64,000 nt of DNA from CAVZZV01 sp963779845 (lineage in GTDB: Bacteria > Bacteroidota > Bacteroidia > Bacteroidales > GCA-2748055), in the NCBI GenBank assembly GCA_963779845.1, contig CAVZZV010000006.1, positions 620,001 through 684,000 of the forward strand. The letters run 5' to 3'. The notes under the pieces are model-generated. The model made no database searches and was not told where the DNA came from. It worked only from the letters and a program-made list of their open reading frames with translations. This document shows positions 11,101 through 20,466 of the stretch, piece by piece. Each line of letters opens with the position of its first letter. Positions within the stretch are counted from its first letter, which is position 1. A program made the translations under genes and the position numbers.

Positions 11101-12327
11101 GGAGTACCAGACAGAATAGGTTCACCGAAGAGGATATCAACTGGGCATTACTTCGCCTGGCATTCAAAGGTGATCCGGACGATATTGCCAGAGAACTTTC
11201 CAAATTCTCCTTTGGCGACCTGCAGGAACTTGCGCTTACCGTGGATCCATATGCGGAAAGTATCAAGACCACCGATGAACTCATTAATTATTTCATCGAT
11301 AATTCGAAAAAACACGACTATACAAAAGATGATTTCACCAAGGCAATTGCCGATTACAGCAGTTACGGGGATGCATTGAAATTCCTCGAAAAGCTTATCA
11401 ATCTGGCAGAGGGCGAAACCAGGACTTATCTGCATACGATCGACCCTGTTAAACAAGGGCTCCGGAGCAAACAGGATGTTATCCTCCGACTGCTTAAAGA
11501 TTCGGATGATAATCTGAATGATAAGAAGGAGATAATTTCGCTGATTCTTCGTGCGGAAGAACTTAGTAAAGATGATATCCAGTCCGGATTAAAAAGCCTT
11601 GCTGAAAGCGATCTTGCCGAGGCCATTGATAATCTGCCGGCAGATATGATCAGTGCAGATGAGGCCTTCACCTATCTCCTTCAAAATCCGGGCAATGCTC
11701 CCTACACCGAAAAAGAGGTCCTGGATGCCTTCACCCGTTATCTAAAGCGATCTGAATCTGTATAATTTCCGCAAAAACCTACTCGACAATGCCGAGGGGG
11801 CCCTTAGAGAGACCATAGCCATTATGGATATCACCAGACATGGGATCAAGGATCCGGATTCGATGGTACATTATCTCCTAAAAACGGCTGATGGCAGCAA
11901 TTACACACAGGAAGAGGTTTACGAGCTCCTGGGTAAAGTGATCGATCAGAAAAACATCGAGAACTTTATTGAGCGCCTGAAAAACCTCGCCTCTGGTGGT
12001 TTGCTTACAGCCCTGAACGAGCTTAATCTCAAAGCTTCGAATATCGGGACGATCGAAGATCTTATCAGGCACCTCCTTTCCATAGCGGATGAATATGAGT
12101 TCGAACCCGGTTATTTATGGGATCTGATCCTTCAGATGGCCCTGGATGCAAATGCCGGAAATGACGGGCTCAATGACATCCTCGCCGACCAGATTGGCCA
12201 TAAGAGATTTGGTAAGGCCATGGGATTTGCCGGAGGGCTGATTTTGCTGAGCGGGTTAATTATTTTCATCCTGATACTGGTTGCAAGGAGAAAAAGGAGG
12301 AAGGATGAACAGCCGGAACAGGGATAA
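8172..12327 (+). CDS. Giant TPR/PD40/helical-repeat membrane protein, interrupted by one frameshift
   Basis: The frame from 8172 stops at 11765. The next frame resumes as SDLNLYNFRKNLLDNAEG (from about 11746) and runs to 12327. Dropping one C at 11748 gives a continuous protein of about 1,384 residues. Order: signal peptide (1-22), TPR-like repeats (about 25-155), PD40 WD40-like beta-propeller repeats (about 185-420: SSNRKGGMGDLDIYRS, FSSYGHYNMGGYDIFM), Ig-like segment, acidic linker, then from about residue 670 many imperfect 65-residue helical repeats (pattern L.ID.LD....I.T.DDLI.YL....YT.EEVD.LL). One membrane helix (GGLILLSGLIIFILILV) and a basic tail end it. TPR plus PD40 resembles type IX secretion/gliding and OmpA-like envelope proteins. 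The long periplasmic repeat stalk with an inner-membrane anchor has no function I can name. Whether the frameshift is real or a sequencing error is open. Confidence 0.75.
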
Positions 12328-12420
12328 TTGAATACTTTTGGATTTACGGGGAATGGTTGACTCTGGTGCATAATAATATATGTCACTACGGGCATTTATT
12401 AAATTAAAATTTAAAATACC

Positions 12421-13623
12421 ATGAGGCTGATTTTTTATTTTTCTCTCTTAAATGTACTCTTCATTTTTTCAAATGCTAATGCTCAAGTCGATATTACGGT
12501 ACAATTTTCCTCCAATGAATTGGTAGAATATCATTCCTCAAATAAGTCAATATTATACTCTTATGATAGCGTATTCCTTGAAATAAAGGGTAAAGGACGT
12601 TATTATTATCCTGAGGAAATAGAATCAATAAAGGCAAATGATCTTTTTCTGGTAACGAAAAATGTCAGAAGAGCTAAAGTTTATAAAAAGGAATTTGTTG
12701 AACAAGTTATAGAGGGCTATATGAGCCTCTATAAAAGCAAAAATACAGAAGGTAAATTATGCCTCTATCTTCAAAAAGAAGATTCAATGATTTATTATAT
12801 ACCGGAAAAATATTTTAAGGGTTATATTAATTCTTTATTTTCCGATTGCGAAAAACTAAATATAGAAATGGAGAAAAAATCATTGCAAAGATTCACCTAT
12901 AAGCTCTATACTTTTTATGAATTGGTTTCATTTTATAATAATTGTATGGATAAGGATTCCAAATCTATTACATTTAAAGAACCCAAAATATTATTTAATA
13001 AATACGTGGCATTTGGGGCAACGACTTCCACAATCAAGACAAGCCTTTATCCTTTCGATGGTCAAAACTACTCGTTAAAGTTAAGTCCTCATTTTGGTGT
13101 TGCCATGGGTTATCTTTACTCAAATCGCTTAGGTTTTTTCATTGGTCTGAATTATTCTAAAATCCACAGTACTTCTATGTTTACTACAATAGGTACACGA
13201 TTTGATGAAAATAATTCTATTATTCTGGCAAATGTTGATATTGACCTTGGGATATCCTTTCATCTAGTTGAAGTGCCACTTTCTCTTTACATACAACCTG
13301 TTCAATTCAAACATTTAAAACCCTATATTGAATTTGGTCCAAGATTAGATGTTCTTTTTATGGATACTTCAAAAGTTACTGCGGATGATGATTATACAGA
13401 AGGTATTAATTATAAATACGATATCCGATTTGATATGTTAACGTTGGCAAAATTTATAAACCTGGGGATTGAAACTACGAAATTTAATAAAAAGTTTAAT
13501 TTAAACTTTGGAATATCTAATTCGAGATACGGTTTCATCCCAATGACATCCTATGGTTTTCATAAACAAAATTCTAATATAAGTTTTACGAAATATTTGC
13601 TGTCTCTTAGAATGTTTATTTAG
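12421..13623 (+). CDS. Outer-membrane beta-barrel protein, uncharacterised
   Basis: This 400-residue protein has a signal peptide (about 1-21, ending NANAQ). The N-terminal half looks like the periplasmic or lumenal part of stress-induced Bacteroidota proteins with lysine-rich strands (SIKANDLFLVTKNVRRAKVY). The second half, from about residue 195, alternates hydrophobic and polar residues as in an outer-membrane barrel (FGVAMGYLYSNRLGFFIGLNYSK, KPYIEFGPRLDVLFM) and ends in an aromatic-rich strand LLSLRMFI. I recognise no named family beyond PorT-like barrels. It is clearly more AT-rich than the gene before it, which hints at a different history. Confidence 0.7.
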   Translation: MRLIFYFSLLNVLFIFSNANAQVDITVQFSSNELVEYHSSNKSILYSYDSVFLEIKGKGRYYYPEEIESIKANDLFLVTKNVRRAKVYKKEFVEQVIEGYMSLYKSKNTEGKLCLYLQKEDSMIYYIPEKYFKGYINSLFSDCEKLNIEMEKKSLQRFTYKLYTFYELVSFYNNCMDKDSKSITFKEPKILFNKYVAFGATTSTIKTSLYPFDGQNYSLKLSPHFGVAMGYLYSNRLGFFIGLNYSKIHSTSMFTTIGTRFDENNSIILANVDIDLGISFHLVEVPLSLYIQPVQFKHLKPYIEFGPRLDVLFMDTSKVTADDDYTEGINYKYDIRFDMLTLAKFINLGIETTKFNKKFNLNFGISNSRYGFIPMTSYGFHKQNSNISFTKYLLSLRMFI

Positions 13624-13831
13624 TTTCCAGGATTGGTTGAGATTTAAGACTGGAGAAAAGGACTTTTCTCATTTCAGTGTTGGTTTTATGCGGTTTCGTG
13701 TACTCGCCCAGGCCGGTTCACCCTCTGGAAAATTCGTCATGGTGGTTGGAGAGATGGTAAGAAAAATTTGTATTTTTCCGATTTAAACTGAACTTACACC
13801 TGGAGCTTAATACAACAAATCATCATACCAG

Positions 13832-14906
13832 ATGAATACCGAAATAAAACTGGAAGATTTAGGATATAATGACCGGATTGAAAAATTCAGGACAGAACAA
13901 GAACTGGATGAATTTGAGATAGGAAGAATTATTGCAGAGCATAAGGAAAGATACATTGTAAGGACGGTTAAAGCTGAATTTGAAGCTGAGATAACCGGGA
14001 ATATGCGGTTTTCAGCTGCAAAGTCGTGAAGATTTCCCCGCCGTTGGAGATTGGGTAGCATTGACAGCGTATGATTCAGATTTTGCAGTCATTCATAAAA
14101 TATTACCAAGATCTTCCATAATTCAACGTCAAGCGGTGGGACAAACCGGAGAGGTTCAAATCATAGCGGCAAATATTGATTATGCATTTTTAGTTCAGGC
14201 AGTCGACCGGGATTTTAATATAAACCGAATAGAAAGATACCTCACTATTTGTTATTCCTCTAAAGTTACCCCGATAATTTTGCTTAGTAAAACAGACCTT
14301 ATTGAAGAGCAGAGAATTACGGATATACTGGAAAGTATTAAGTTACGGATCAAGGATGTTCCGGTTATTGCTATGAGTAACGAAACGGAGAAGGGATACG
14401 AAGACATAAAAGAGACCATTGAAAAAGGGAAAACCTACTGTATGCTAGGATCTTCGGGGGTTGGAAAGTCTTCCCTGGTAAATAATCTCTCTGCCAGGAA
14501 CATAATGAAAACGGACAGGATTAGTAAAAGTACAAATAAGGGGCGACACGTCACAAGCCATAGAGAATTAATCCTACTTGAAAACGGGGGAATTCTCATT
14601 GATAATCCGGGGTTGCGGGAAGTGGGAATTGCAGATACAACCTCCGGATTGGAAACTACTTTTGACAAAATAATCGCTCTTTCACAAACGTGTAAATTCA
14701 AAGATTGTACTCACACCACCGAGATCGGTTGCTCAGTTCTTGAAGCCATTGAAAAAAAAGAAATAGAAAAAAGTACCTACGAAAATTACCGGCGACTGGA
14801 AAGAGAAAGGGCACATTTTGAATTAACAATTGAAGAGAGACGTAAGGGTGATAAAAAATTTGGAAAAATGATGAAGAATTATAAAAAAGAGAGGAATAAA
14901 AATTAG
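13832..14906 (+). pseudogene. rsgA: Ribosome small-subunit GTPase RsgA, split by a frameshift
   Basis: Two frames together make one RsgA/YjeQ of about 357 residues. The first (13832-14029) is the N-terminal OB-fold (GNMRFSAAKS, then stop). The second is open from about 14027 (REDFPAVGDWVALTAY) to 14906. It holds the circularly permuted GTPase motifs: LSKTDL (G4), LGSSGVGKSSLVN (G1), STNKGRHVT (switch I) and IDNPGLREVG (G3). The zinc knuckle CKFKDCTHTTEIGC follows. RsgA checks late maturation of the 30S subunit. Removing one T at about 14026 restores the frame. Because rsgA is near-universal and nothing else in the gene is damaged, a sequencing or assembly error is as likely as true inactivation. 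Confidence 0.85.
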
Positions 14907-14996
14907 ATGTAATTGATGGTGCACAGATGGCGCGGTTTATCAGCGAGCTTTCGAAAAATATTGAAAACGGATCTAAATTTATAATAGTGAAAGAAG

Positions 14997-15914
14997 TCAT
15001 TCTTTTACTTCCGACAAATTCCTTGCTTCAATATATATATGTTTGATTTCGGGATAGCTTTTCCGGATATTGTCTTCAATACGTTTTATGGTTTCGGAAA
15101 GATCCGTACTGCTTAGCCTGTTGAGAAACTGAACATCAAGCGCCAGTAAAACCTCCTCGGGCGCCATATGCATGGTGAGTGGCCGGTGAAGGGTTTTAAC
15201 ATTTTTTTCCTCCTTAACCAGTTTCATGATATCATCAATGATATGGGGCTGCATACTCTCCCCTATCAGCAGGTTACGGCTTTCTATCGTAAGAAGTACT
15301 GCTACATAGGCCAGCAACAATCCGATGAGAACGGAGGCTAACCCGTCAGCAGGCGGGAAATGGTAATGACTTCCGATAAATACCCCTGCTGCGGCGATTA
15401 TCAACCCTCCCAGGGCAGCGCCATCTTCAAAGATAACCACAAAAAGACTGGGATCCTTGCTTATCCGGAGCCTTTTAAAAAACCTACCCCTGATCCCTTT
15501 ATTTTTATTCAGGCCGCGAACAGCAATGATAAAGGAAGTACCTTCGAATAAGAATGCACCGCCCAATACAGAATAATTCCATGCGAGATTGGTGAGCTGC
15601 TCCGGATGTTGAATGTGTTTAATGCCCTCATAAATGGACATTCCTCCTCCAAGTCCAAAGATCAGGATGGCAACAATCAGAGACCAAAAATAAACCTCTT
15701 GCCCGTATCCAAAAGGATGCTCCTTATCAGAAGGCTTTTTACTGCGGTGTAATCCGAGAAGTAATAATAACTGGTTGACCGAATCCACTGAACTATGGAT
15801 TCCCTCGGAAATCATAGCAGAACTGCCTGTAAAAGCAGCCGCCAGGAATTTTAATACGGCAATGGCTACATTCGCTGATAGCGCTCCATATATGGTGATT
15901 TTAGAATGAGCCAT
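14997..15914 (-). CDS. Cation diffusion facilitator (CDF) metal exporter
   Basis: This 305-residue protein with about five or six membrane helices exports divalent metals (zinc, cobalt, iron or manganese) by proton antiport at the inner membrane. The transport site is visible as HSSVDS (H40, D44) in helix II, with the HPFGYGQEVYFWS motif after it and a second acidic site in helix V. The C-terminal cytoplasmic domain from about 210 has the ferredoxin-like metal-sensing fold (KTLHRPLTMHMAPEEVLLAL). It converges on rsgA and has no linked regulator. The HSSVD pattern is of the iron/zinc type, but metal specificity remains a guess. Confidence 0.88.
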   Translation of the reverse strand: MAHSKITIYGALSANVAIAVLKFLAAAFTGSSAMISEGIHSSVDSVNQLLLLLGLHRSKKPSDKEHPFGYGQEVYFWSLIVAILIFGLGGGMSIYEGIKHIQHPEQLTNLAWNYSVLGGAFLFEGTSFIIAVRGLNKNKGIRGRFFKRLRISKDPSLFVVIFEDGAALGGLIIAAAGVFIGSHYHFPPADGLASVLIGLLLAYVAVLLTIESRNLLIGESMQPHIIDDIMKLVKEEKNVKTLHRPLTMHMAPEEVLLALDVQFLNRLSSTDLSETIKRIEDNIRKSYPEIKHIYIEARNLSEVKE

Positions 15915-16080
15915 GATTCACTTCCGCTTTTCGATCCATTTTTCTGACAGGGGAATCTATTTTACCATGATTACCTCTGAAAGGGAATGTACTATCTTGG
16001 TTAAACAATACAAAACCGGCTCAGGTTTTCTTTTCGGGGAGAGATTTTCATTCCTGCTAATAACCGCTATCCTGAAATCA

Positions 16081-17121
16081 TTACTCCGGGAAATCAATCA
16101 TCGCCTTCATCACCCCGTCCTGGTAGCCAGCGACCAGATCAAATGCCTTTTTACTTTCCTCGAAGGGGAAGCGGTGGGTGGGCATTGGGCTGACATCCAC
16201 CATACCTTTCTCCATGAGCTCAAGTGCCCTTTCAACACAATTAACCTGCCTCCGGATGTTGATGATGGTAATCTCTTTTCGTCGCAGTTTCCCAACATCG
16301 AACGACCAGTGGTCAAATTCAGGAATACCGGCGATGAGAAGTTTACCGCCCGGCTTAAGGATTTCTATTGCCTGATCCACTGCTTCCTGCTCACCACAGC
16401 ATTCGAATACAATATCAAGCATCTGGGGTTCTCTTCTTTCCACCTCCTTAATGATATCAATAGTAAGCGGATTACCCGTCCAGAAGGCTCCGGATCTCTC
16501 TGCAATTTTCAGCCGTTCATCAATCTTATCGGTCACATAAACTCTCGATACACCTTCGGTAAGGGCAGGAAGCAGAACACTCATTCCTATCGGTCCAAAC
16601 CCAAGAATCCCAATCGCAGTACCATCCAACGAACCTGCCTTTTGCACGGCATAAACACCAATGGCCAAAGGTTCGGAGATGGCTGCCTGATCAAAAGAAA
16701 GTTTCTCCGAAACAGGAATGCAACTGGTTTCGGGCATAACAATATACTCCGACAGGCATCCTTCCGCTTGTCCTGGGCACCCCAGAAACTTTAGATTCCT
16801 GCATGTATGAGGCCTTCCTGCCAGGCACTGGTCACATTCCCAGCAAGGCATGGCCGGTTCAATGGCAACAGGGTCACCAATGCGGATCCGGCTTACACCC
16901 TTTCCAATGGCAACCACACGGCCTGCACCCTCATGACCCACAGCAAAAGGATATCGGATGACCTGGTCGCCTATCCGCCCACGGGTATAATAATGAATAT
17001 CCGATCCGCATACACCAACCGTCTTCATTTTAATGAGAACATCAGTAGGAAGGACCATTTGCGGAACAGGGGCCTCTATTATCTCCATCTGCCGCAAGCC
17101 GGTGAGAACCATTTTTTTCAT
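16081..17121 (-). CDS. Zinc-dependent medium-chain alcohol/polyol dehydrogenase
   Basis: This 346-residue MDR-superfamily enzyme is of the sorbitol/L-threonine/xylitol dehydrogenase type. The catalytic zinc ligands are C38 (GVCGSDIHYY) and H63-E64 in GHEGAGRV. The structural zinc cysteines are C93, C96, C99 and C107. The NAD-binding glycine motif is GFGPIGMS near 175. It oxidises a secondary alcohol of a polyol or sugar to a ketone with NAD. It is transcribed away from the SIS/kinase operon with 156 bp between, so a shared regulatory region is likely. This supports a role in the same sugar pathway. The exact substrate is not determined. Confidence 0.87.
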   Translation of the reverse strand: MKKMVLTGLRQMEIIEAPVPQMVLPTDVLIKMKTVGVCGSDIHYYTRGRIGDQVIRYPFAVGHEGAGRVVAIGKGVSRIRIGDPVAIEPAMPCWECDQCLAGRPHTCRNLKFLGCPGQAEGCLSEYIVMPETSCIPVSEKLSFDQAAISEPLAIGVYAVQKAGSLDGTAIGILGFGPIGMSVLLPALTEGVSRVYVTDKIDERLKIAERSGAFWTGNPLTIDIIKEVERREPQMLDIVFECCGEQEAVDQAIEILKPGGKLLIAGIPEFDHWSFDVGKLRRKEITIINIRRQVNCVERALELMEKGMVDVSPMPTHRFPFEESKKAFDLVAGYQDGVMKAMIDFPE

Positions 17122-17277
17122 TAAAAGGAAAATTTTTATTTATCATAGAAATTCAGACTCTTTGCGTTTTGAAGATCACTCAATCTGAATTTTTAATTTT
17201 CCATCAAATATACTATGAATGCATGAATATGAACAAGGTCTTAAAATAATTTTTACTTTTGCAATCAATAACTTAGT

Positions 17278-17922
17278 TTGAAAATAGTGAATGAAAATCT
17301 GATTAACGAGATAAAGGAGCTGCTGGCCAAAGAGGCCCAAGCGGTCATGAATGTGCCGGTAAATGATAGTTTTGAAAGGGCTGTTGAATTAATTTACGAG
17401 TGTGTGCATGTTCGCGGAGGAAGGGTTATCGCAAGCGGTATGGGTAAAGCCGGACAAATCGCCGATAACATTGCCACCACATTAAGCTCCACGGGAACAC
17501 CTGCCACCTTTCTCCACCCAAGCGAAGCACAACACGGCGATTTAGGCCTGATGCGGGAGAATGATGTTCTGCTTGTGCTTTCAAATTCGGGAAAAACAAG
17601 AGAGATCATCGAATTAATCGGGCTGTCAGATAACCTCTACAAAGACCTTCCGGTTGTTGTGATCACCGGAAACCCCGACAGTCTGTTACCTGGAATGGCT
17701 AAGGTTACGATCCTAACCGGAAATCCTCCGGAGGTTTGTGCACTGGGGTTAACCCCTACCACCTCGACCACCACGATGACTGTTATTGGCGATGTCCTCG
17801 TAGTGCTGCTTATGAAAAAAATTGGGTTTTCAGCCATTGACTATGCAAAAAGACACCATGGCGGGTACCTTGGATTCAAATCAAGAAATCAGGCAAATAA
17901 TCATGAGAATTATCAGGAATGA
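17278..17922 (+). CDS. SIS-domain sugar-phosphate isomerase (KdsD-like, without CBS domains)
   Basis: This 214-residue protein is a single SIS domain. The motifs GMGKAGQIADNIATTLSSTG, HPSEAQHGDLGL, LSNSGKTREI and GLTPTTSTTTM match arabinose-5-phosphate isomerases, which swap aldose and ketose phosphates. The tandem CBS domains of true KdsD are absent, so it resembles GutQ-like or hexulose-phosphate isomerases acting in catabolism. The start is TTG at 17278 (GTG at 17287 is an alternative). A TACTTTTG -7-like box lies 17 bases before it at 17254-17261, favouring an early start. The next gene overlaps its end by 20 bp, a sign of an operon. Confidence 0.82.
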   Translation: MKIVNENLINEIKELLAKEAQAVMNVPVNDSFERAVELIYECVHVRGGRVIASGMGKAGQIADNIATTLSSTGTPATFLHPSEAQHGDLGLMRENDVLLVLSNSGKTREIIELIGLSDNLYKDLPVVVITGNPDSLLPGMAKVTILTGNPPEVCALGLTPTTSTTTMTVIGDVLVVLLMKKIGFSAIDYAKRHHGGYLGFKSRNQANNHENYQE

Positions 17923-18445
17923 CAGTTTGGCTCTCCTTGTGGATGTACAGGAAAAGCTTTTTCCCCATATTGCCGAACGGGAGACACTTGAAAAAAATAT
18001 CATAACGCTCATCAAAGGATTGCAGATCCTTAAAATCCAGACAATTACTACAGAACAATACCGGAAAGGGCTTGGCAGGACAATCGGAAGTATTGCGGAT
18101 ATCCTGGCGGATAAAAGGACTCTTGAAAAAACCTGTTTCTCCTGTTTTGATGACCCTCTTATCGCCCAGCAACTCAACAGCAGCAATTCAACCATTCACA
18201 TTATTGCGGGTATTGAAGCCCATGTTTGCATTCTTCAGACCTGTATCGACAGCTTAAATTCTGGCGCTAAAGTTGTGGTTGTGGAAGATTGCATCTCATC
18301 AAGGAAATTAAACGATAAAAAGGTGGCCGTCGAAAGAATGAGACAGGAAGGTGCGATTATAACAACCTATGAATCATTGCTCCTGGAACTCACCCGTTAT
18401 AGCGGAACAGATGAGTTTAAAGCAATTTCAGCTTTAATTAAATGA
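17903..18445 (+). CDS. Isochorismatase-family cysteine hydrolase
   Basis: A protein of 180 residues from the ATG at 17903, inside the end of the isomerase gene. The Asp-Lys-Cys triad of the family is D14 (LLVDVQEKLF), K76 and C109 in GIEAHVCILQT, with the cis-peptide motif just before the cysteine. Such enzymes hydrolyse isochorismate, nicotinamide or carbamoyl groups; this short version (YcaC-like) has no assured substrate. The 20-bp overlap with the isomerase and 6-bp gap to the kinase show cotranscription. Longer in-frame starts back to 17822 exist but would add a tail unlike the family. Confidence 0.82.
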   Translation: MRIIRNDSLALLVDVQEKLFPHIAERETLEKNIITLIKGLQILKIQTITTEQYRKGLGRTIGSIADILADKRTLEKTCFSCFDDPLIAQQLNSSNSTIHIIAGIEAHVCILQTCIDSLNSGAKVVVVEDCISSRKLNDKKVAVERMRQEGAIITTYESLLLELTRYSGTDEFKAISALIK

Positions 18446-18451
18446 GTACCC

Positions 18452-19390
18452 ATGGCACGTGTATTTGCATTTGGAGAAAGCCTGATCGATATCATTTTCA
18501 AAAATAATGAACCGGTATCGGCCAGGGTTGGAGGTTCAATGCTCAATTCATCCATAAGTCTTGGCAGACTGGGGGCAGAGATTTACTTCGTGAGTGATTT
18601 TGGCGTTGATCATGCAGGCAATATGATCGAATCTTTTTTAATGGAGAATGGCGTAAGGACTGAATATACCGAGCGGTTCAAAAATAAGAATTCCCCCATC
18701 GCTCTCGCATTTCTTAATGACTCCGGAGATGCCTCCTATTCATTTTACAAACCGGATCTGCCAAAAGGTCGCTTAATGAGTTTGAAAATCGATTTTCAAC
18801 CAGACGACATCCTGTTATTTGGAAGTTTCTTTGCTGTGAATGAGTCCGTGCGCGAAGCACTCCTCAGTTTTATTGTCGATGCAAAAAAAGCGGGGGCCAT
18901 TATCGTGTACGATCCCAATATCCGGGCACCTCACAAGAATGAGGTTGAACAAATAAAGCCCCTGGTTCTGGAAAATATGAATTTTGCGGATATCGTCAGG
19001 GGCTCCGACGAGGATTTCCATATCCTCTTCAATACGGATTCCTCCGGGCAGGCATACGACCTCGTGCAGGATATGGGATGCAGGAACCTTATATACACAG
19101 GAAATAAAAACAATGTGGAGCTGTTAACCGCTGCCCTTCACCTGCATTTCGAGGTACCTTCCATTAAGGTGGTCAGTACGATCGGAGCAGGGGATAACTT
19201 TAATGCCGGTATCGTATGGTCCCTTCTGAAGAATAATATCACCCGCAAAGAGATGGAGCATCTCCCGGAAAAGAGCTGGAGAGAGGTGGCTGGAAACGGA
19301 ATTTCTTTTGCCACAGATGTTTGCCTGCACTATGATAATTATATTTCGAAGCAATTTGCCCGGGAGGTGCTTCGTAATGTCGGTTTATAG
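18452..19390 (+). CDS. PfkB-family carbohydrate kinase
   Basis: This 312-residue ribokinase-fold sugar kinase is probably a fructokinase or 2-keto-3-deoxygluconate kinase. It begins with FAFGESLIDIIF, has the N-terminal GGSMLNSSISLGRLG sugar-binding motif, VYDPNIRAP in the centre, and the C-terminal catalytic signature STIGAGDNFNAG with the base aspartate. It phosphorylates a sugar with ATP in the cytoplasm. It ends the isomerase-hydrolase-kinase operon. Together with the divergent dehydrogenase this suggests a polyol to ketose to sugar-phosphate route, which is an inference from the neighbourhood. Confidence 0.87.
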   Translation: MARVFAFGESLIDIIFKNNEPVSARVGGSMLNSSISLGRLGAEIYFVSDFGVDHAGNMIESFLMENGVRTEYTERFKNKNSPIALAFLNDSGDASYSFYKPDLPKGRLMSLKIDFQPDDILLFGSFFAVNESVREALLSFIVDAKKAGAIIVYDPNIRAPHKNEVEQIKPLVLENMNFADIVRGSDEDFHILFNTDSSGQAYDLVQDMGCRNLIYTGNKNNVELLTAALHLHFEVPSIKVVSTIGAGDNFNAGIVWSLLKNNITRKEMEHLPEKSWREVAGNGISFATDVCLHYDNYISKQFAREVLRNVGL

Positions 19391-19662
19391 CCTCTCATCC
19401 CAAAGGGAAAATACTGTTCAGGGATCCTGCTTTTCACTCTTTTCTCTCCCCCACCGGGTCTGCATAATCGCCCTTTTTTGCTGCCTTTCAGATCGGAAGG
19501 GGAATTAAATTTCTGTTTTTTATTAGCATAATCCTCCCCTCCTCTCCGGCAGGGTCCGGGGAACCCGGGTCTTCCTTCTCCCACGGTCTTAACCCGGCGC
19601 GGTCATGCCGCCATTGCGCGCAGTACATTATAAATTAGTTAAATTAGCACGGGTGGTTCTTT

Positions 19663-20454
19663 TCATTTTGTCTGGTCTGAATATTTCCACCATAGAATTG
19701 TGCTAAAATAACCCATAATCCCGGTGATCAGGATGATAAAGTAACTTAATAAATTCAATCCCGATTTCAAGTCAGCGCCACCACTTCCGCTATAAATACC
19801 GGGAACAGCCCAGGGGAAATACCGGCCCAGACCTAAGGCTCCTATGATTTGCGCCAACACTAGTAAAATCGCTACAATTCCCAGGGGTGTCATAAATCCT
19901 TTTCCAACGATAGCAAAGAAAGCAATAGGGGTATTCAAAAGAATAATCATAAAGGTTGTCAGAAAATATACCTGAATATTATCTATGAACATGACAGAAT
20001 CCCAACCCGGGAGCCGAAGCAGGAATCCGATGAGCATGCCTAAGAATAAATTGGAAAGTACAAGAACAAGGCACCAGATGGTATAATAGATAAATTTTGC
20101 GTTTAAAATCTTTGCCCGTGAAATGGGCAAAGACAATAAATCTTTTACTGTGCCTTCGGAATATTCCCGGCCAAATAACCAGCTTGCCACAAAGCCAAAA
20201 ATCAAAACACCCCCCACCCCGACGGCTTGCGACAACAGTCCCAAATAGGAGTCCCAATTTGCCTCGAAGGACATCAAAACAGCTTTTGATTTAAAGGCGC
20301 CCGAAAGACCATCAATACCATTATCTTTCATTAAAAACATAAATACGCCACCAAACAGGGGAGCAAGAGAGAAAGCGATAAAAGTAACCCAGGTAATTCG
20401 TGAACCTCTGTTTTTAAGAATTTCAGCAATAAATGCTCTCCATTGTTGTTTCAT
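19663..20454 (-). CDS. ABC-2 type transporter permease
   Basis: This 263-residue membrane protein has six predicted helices (first at about 20-42, GVLIFGFVASWLFG, LVLSNLFLGMLIGFLLRL, FMIILLNTPIAFFAIVG, FYFSTILWW near the end). The REYSEGTVKDLLSLPISR motif after helix II is typical of ABC-2 permeases that follow an NatA-type ATPase. It lies 12 bp downstream of its ATPase gene. The pair exports an unknown substrate such as an antibiotic, lipid or peptide. Confidence 0.85.
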   Translation of the reverse strand: MKQQWRAFIAEILKNRGSRITWVTFIAFSLAPLFGGVFMFLMKDNGIDGLSGAFKSKAVLMSFEANWDSYLGLLSQAVGVGGVLIFGFVASWLFGREYSEGTVKDLLSLPISRAKILNAKFIYYTIWCLVLVLSNLFLGMLIGFLLRLPGWDSVMFIDNIQVYFLTTFMIILLNTPIAFFAIVGKGFMTPLGIVAILLVLAQIIGALGLGRYFPWAVPGIYSGSGGADLKSGLNLLSYFIILITGIMGYFSTILWWKYSDQTK

Positions 20455-20466
20455 CCCTCAATCCAT

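Noticed and set aside
19391..19662. GC-rich gap between the kinase and the ABC permease
   Set aside because: I looked for a tRNA, small RNA or terminator and found no supported structure.
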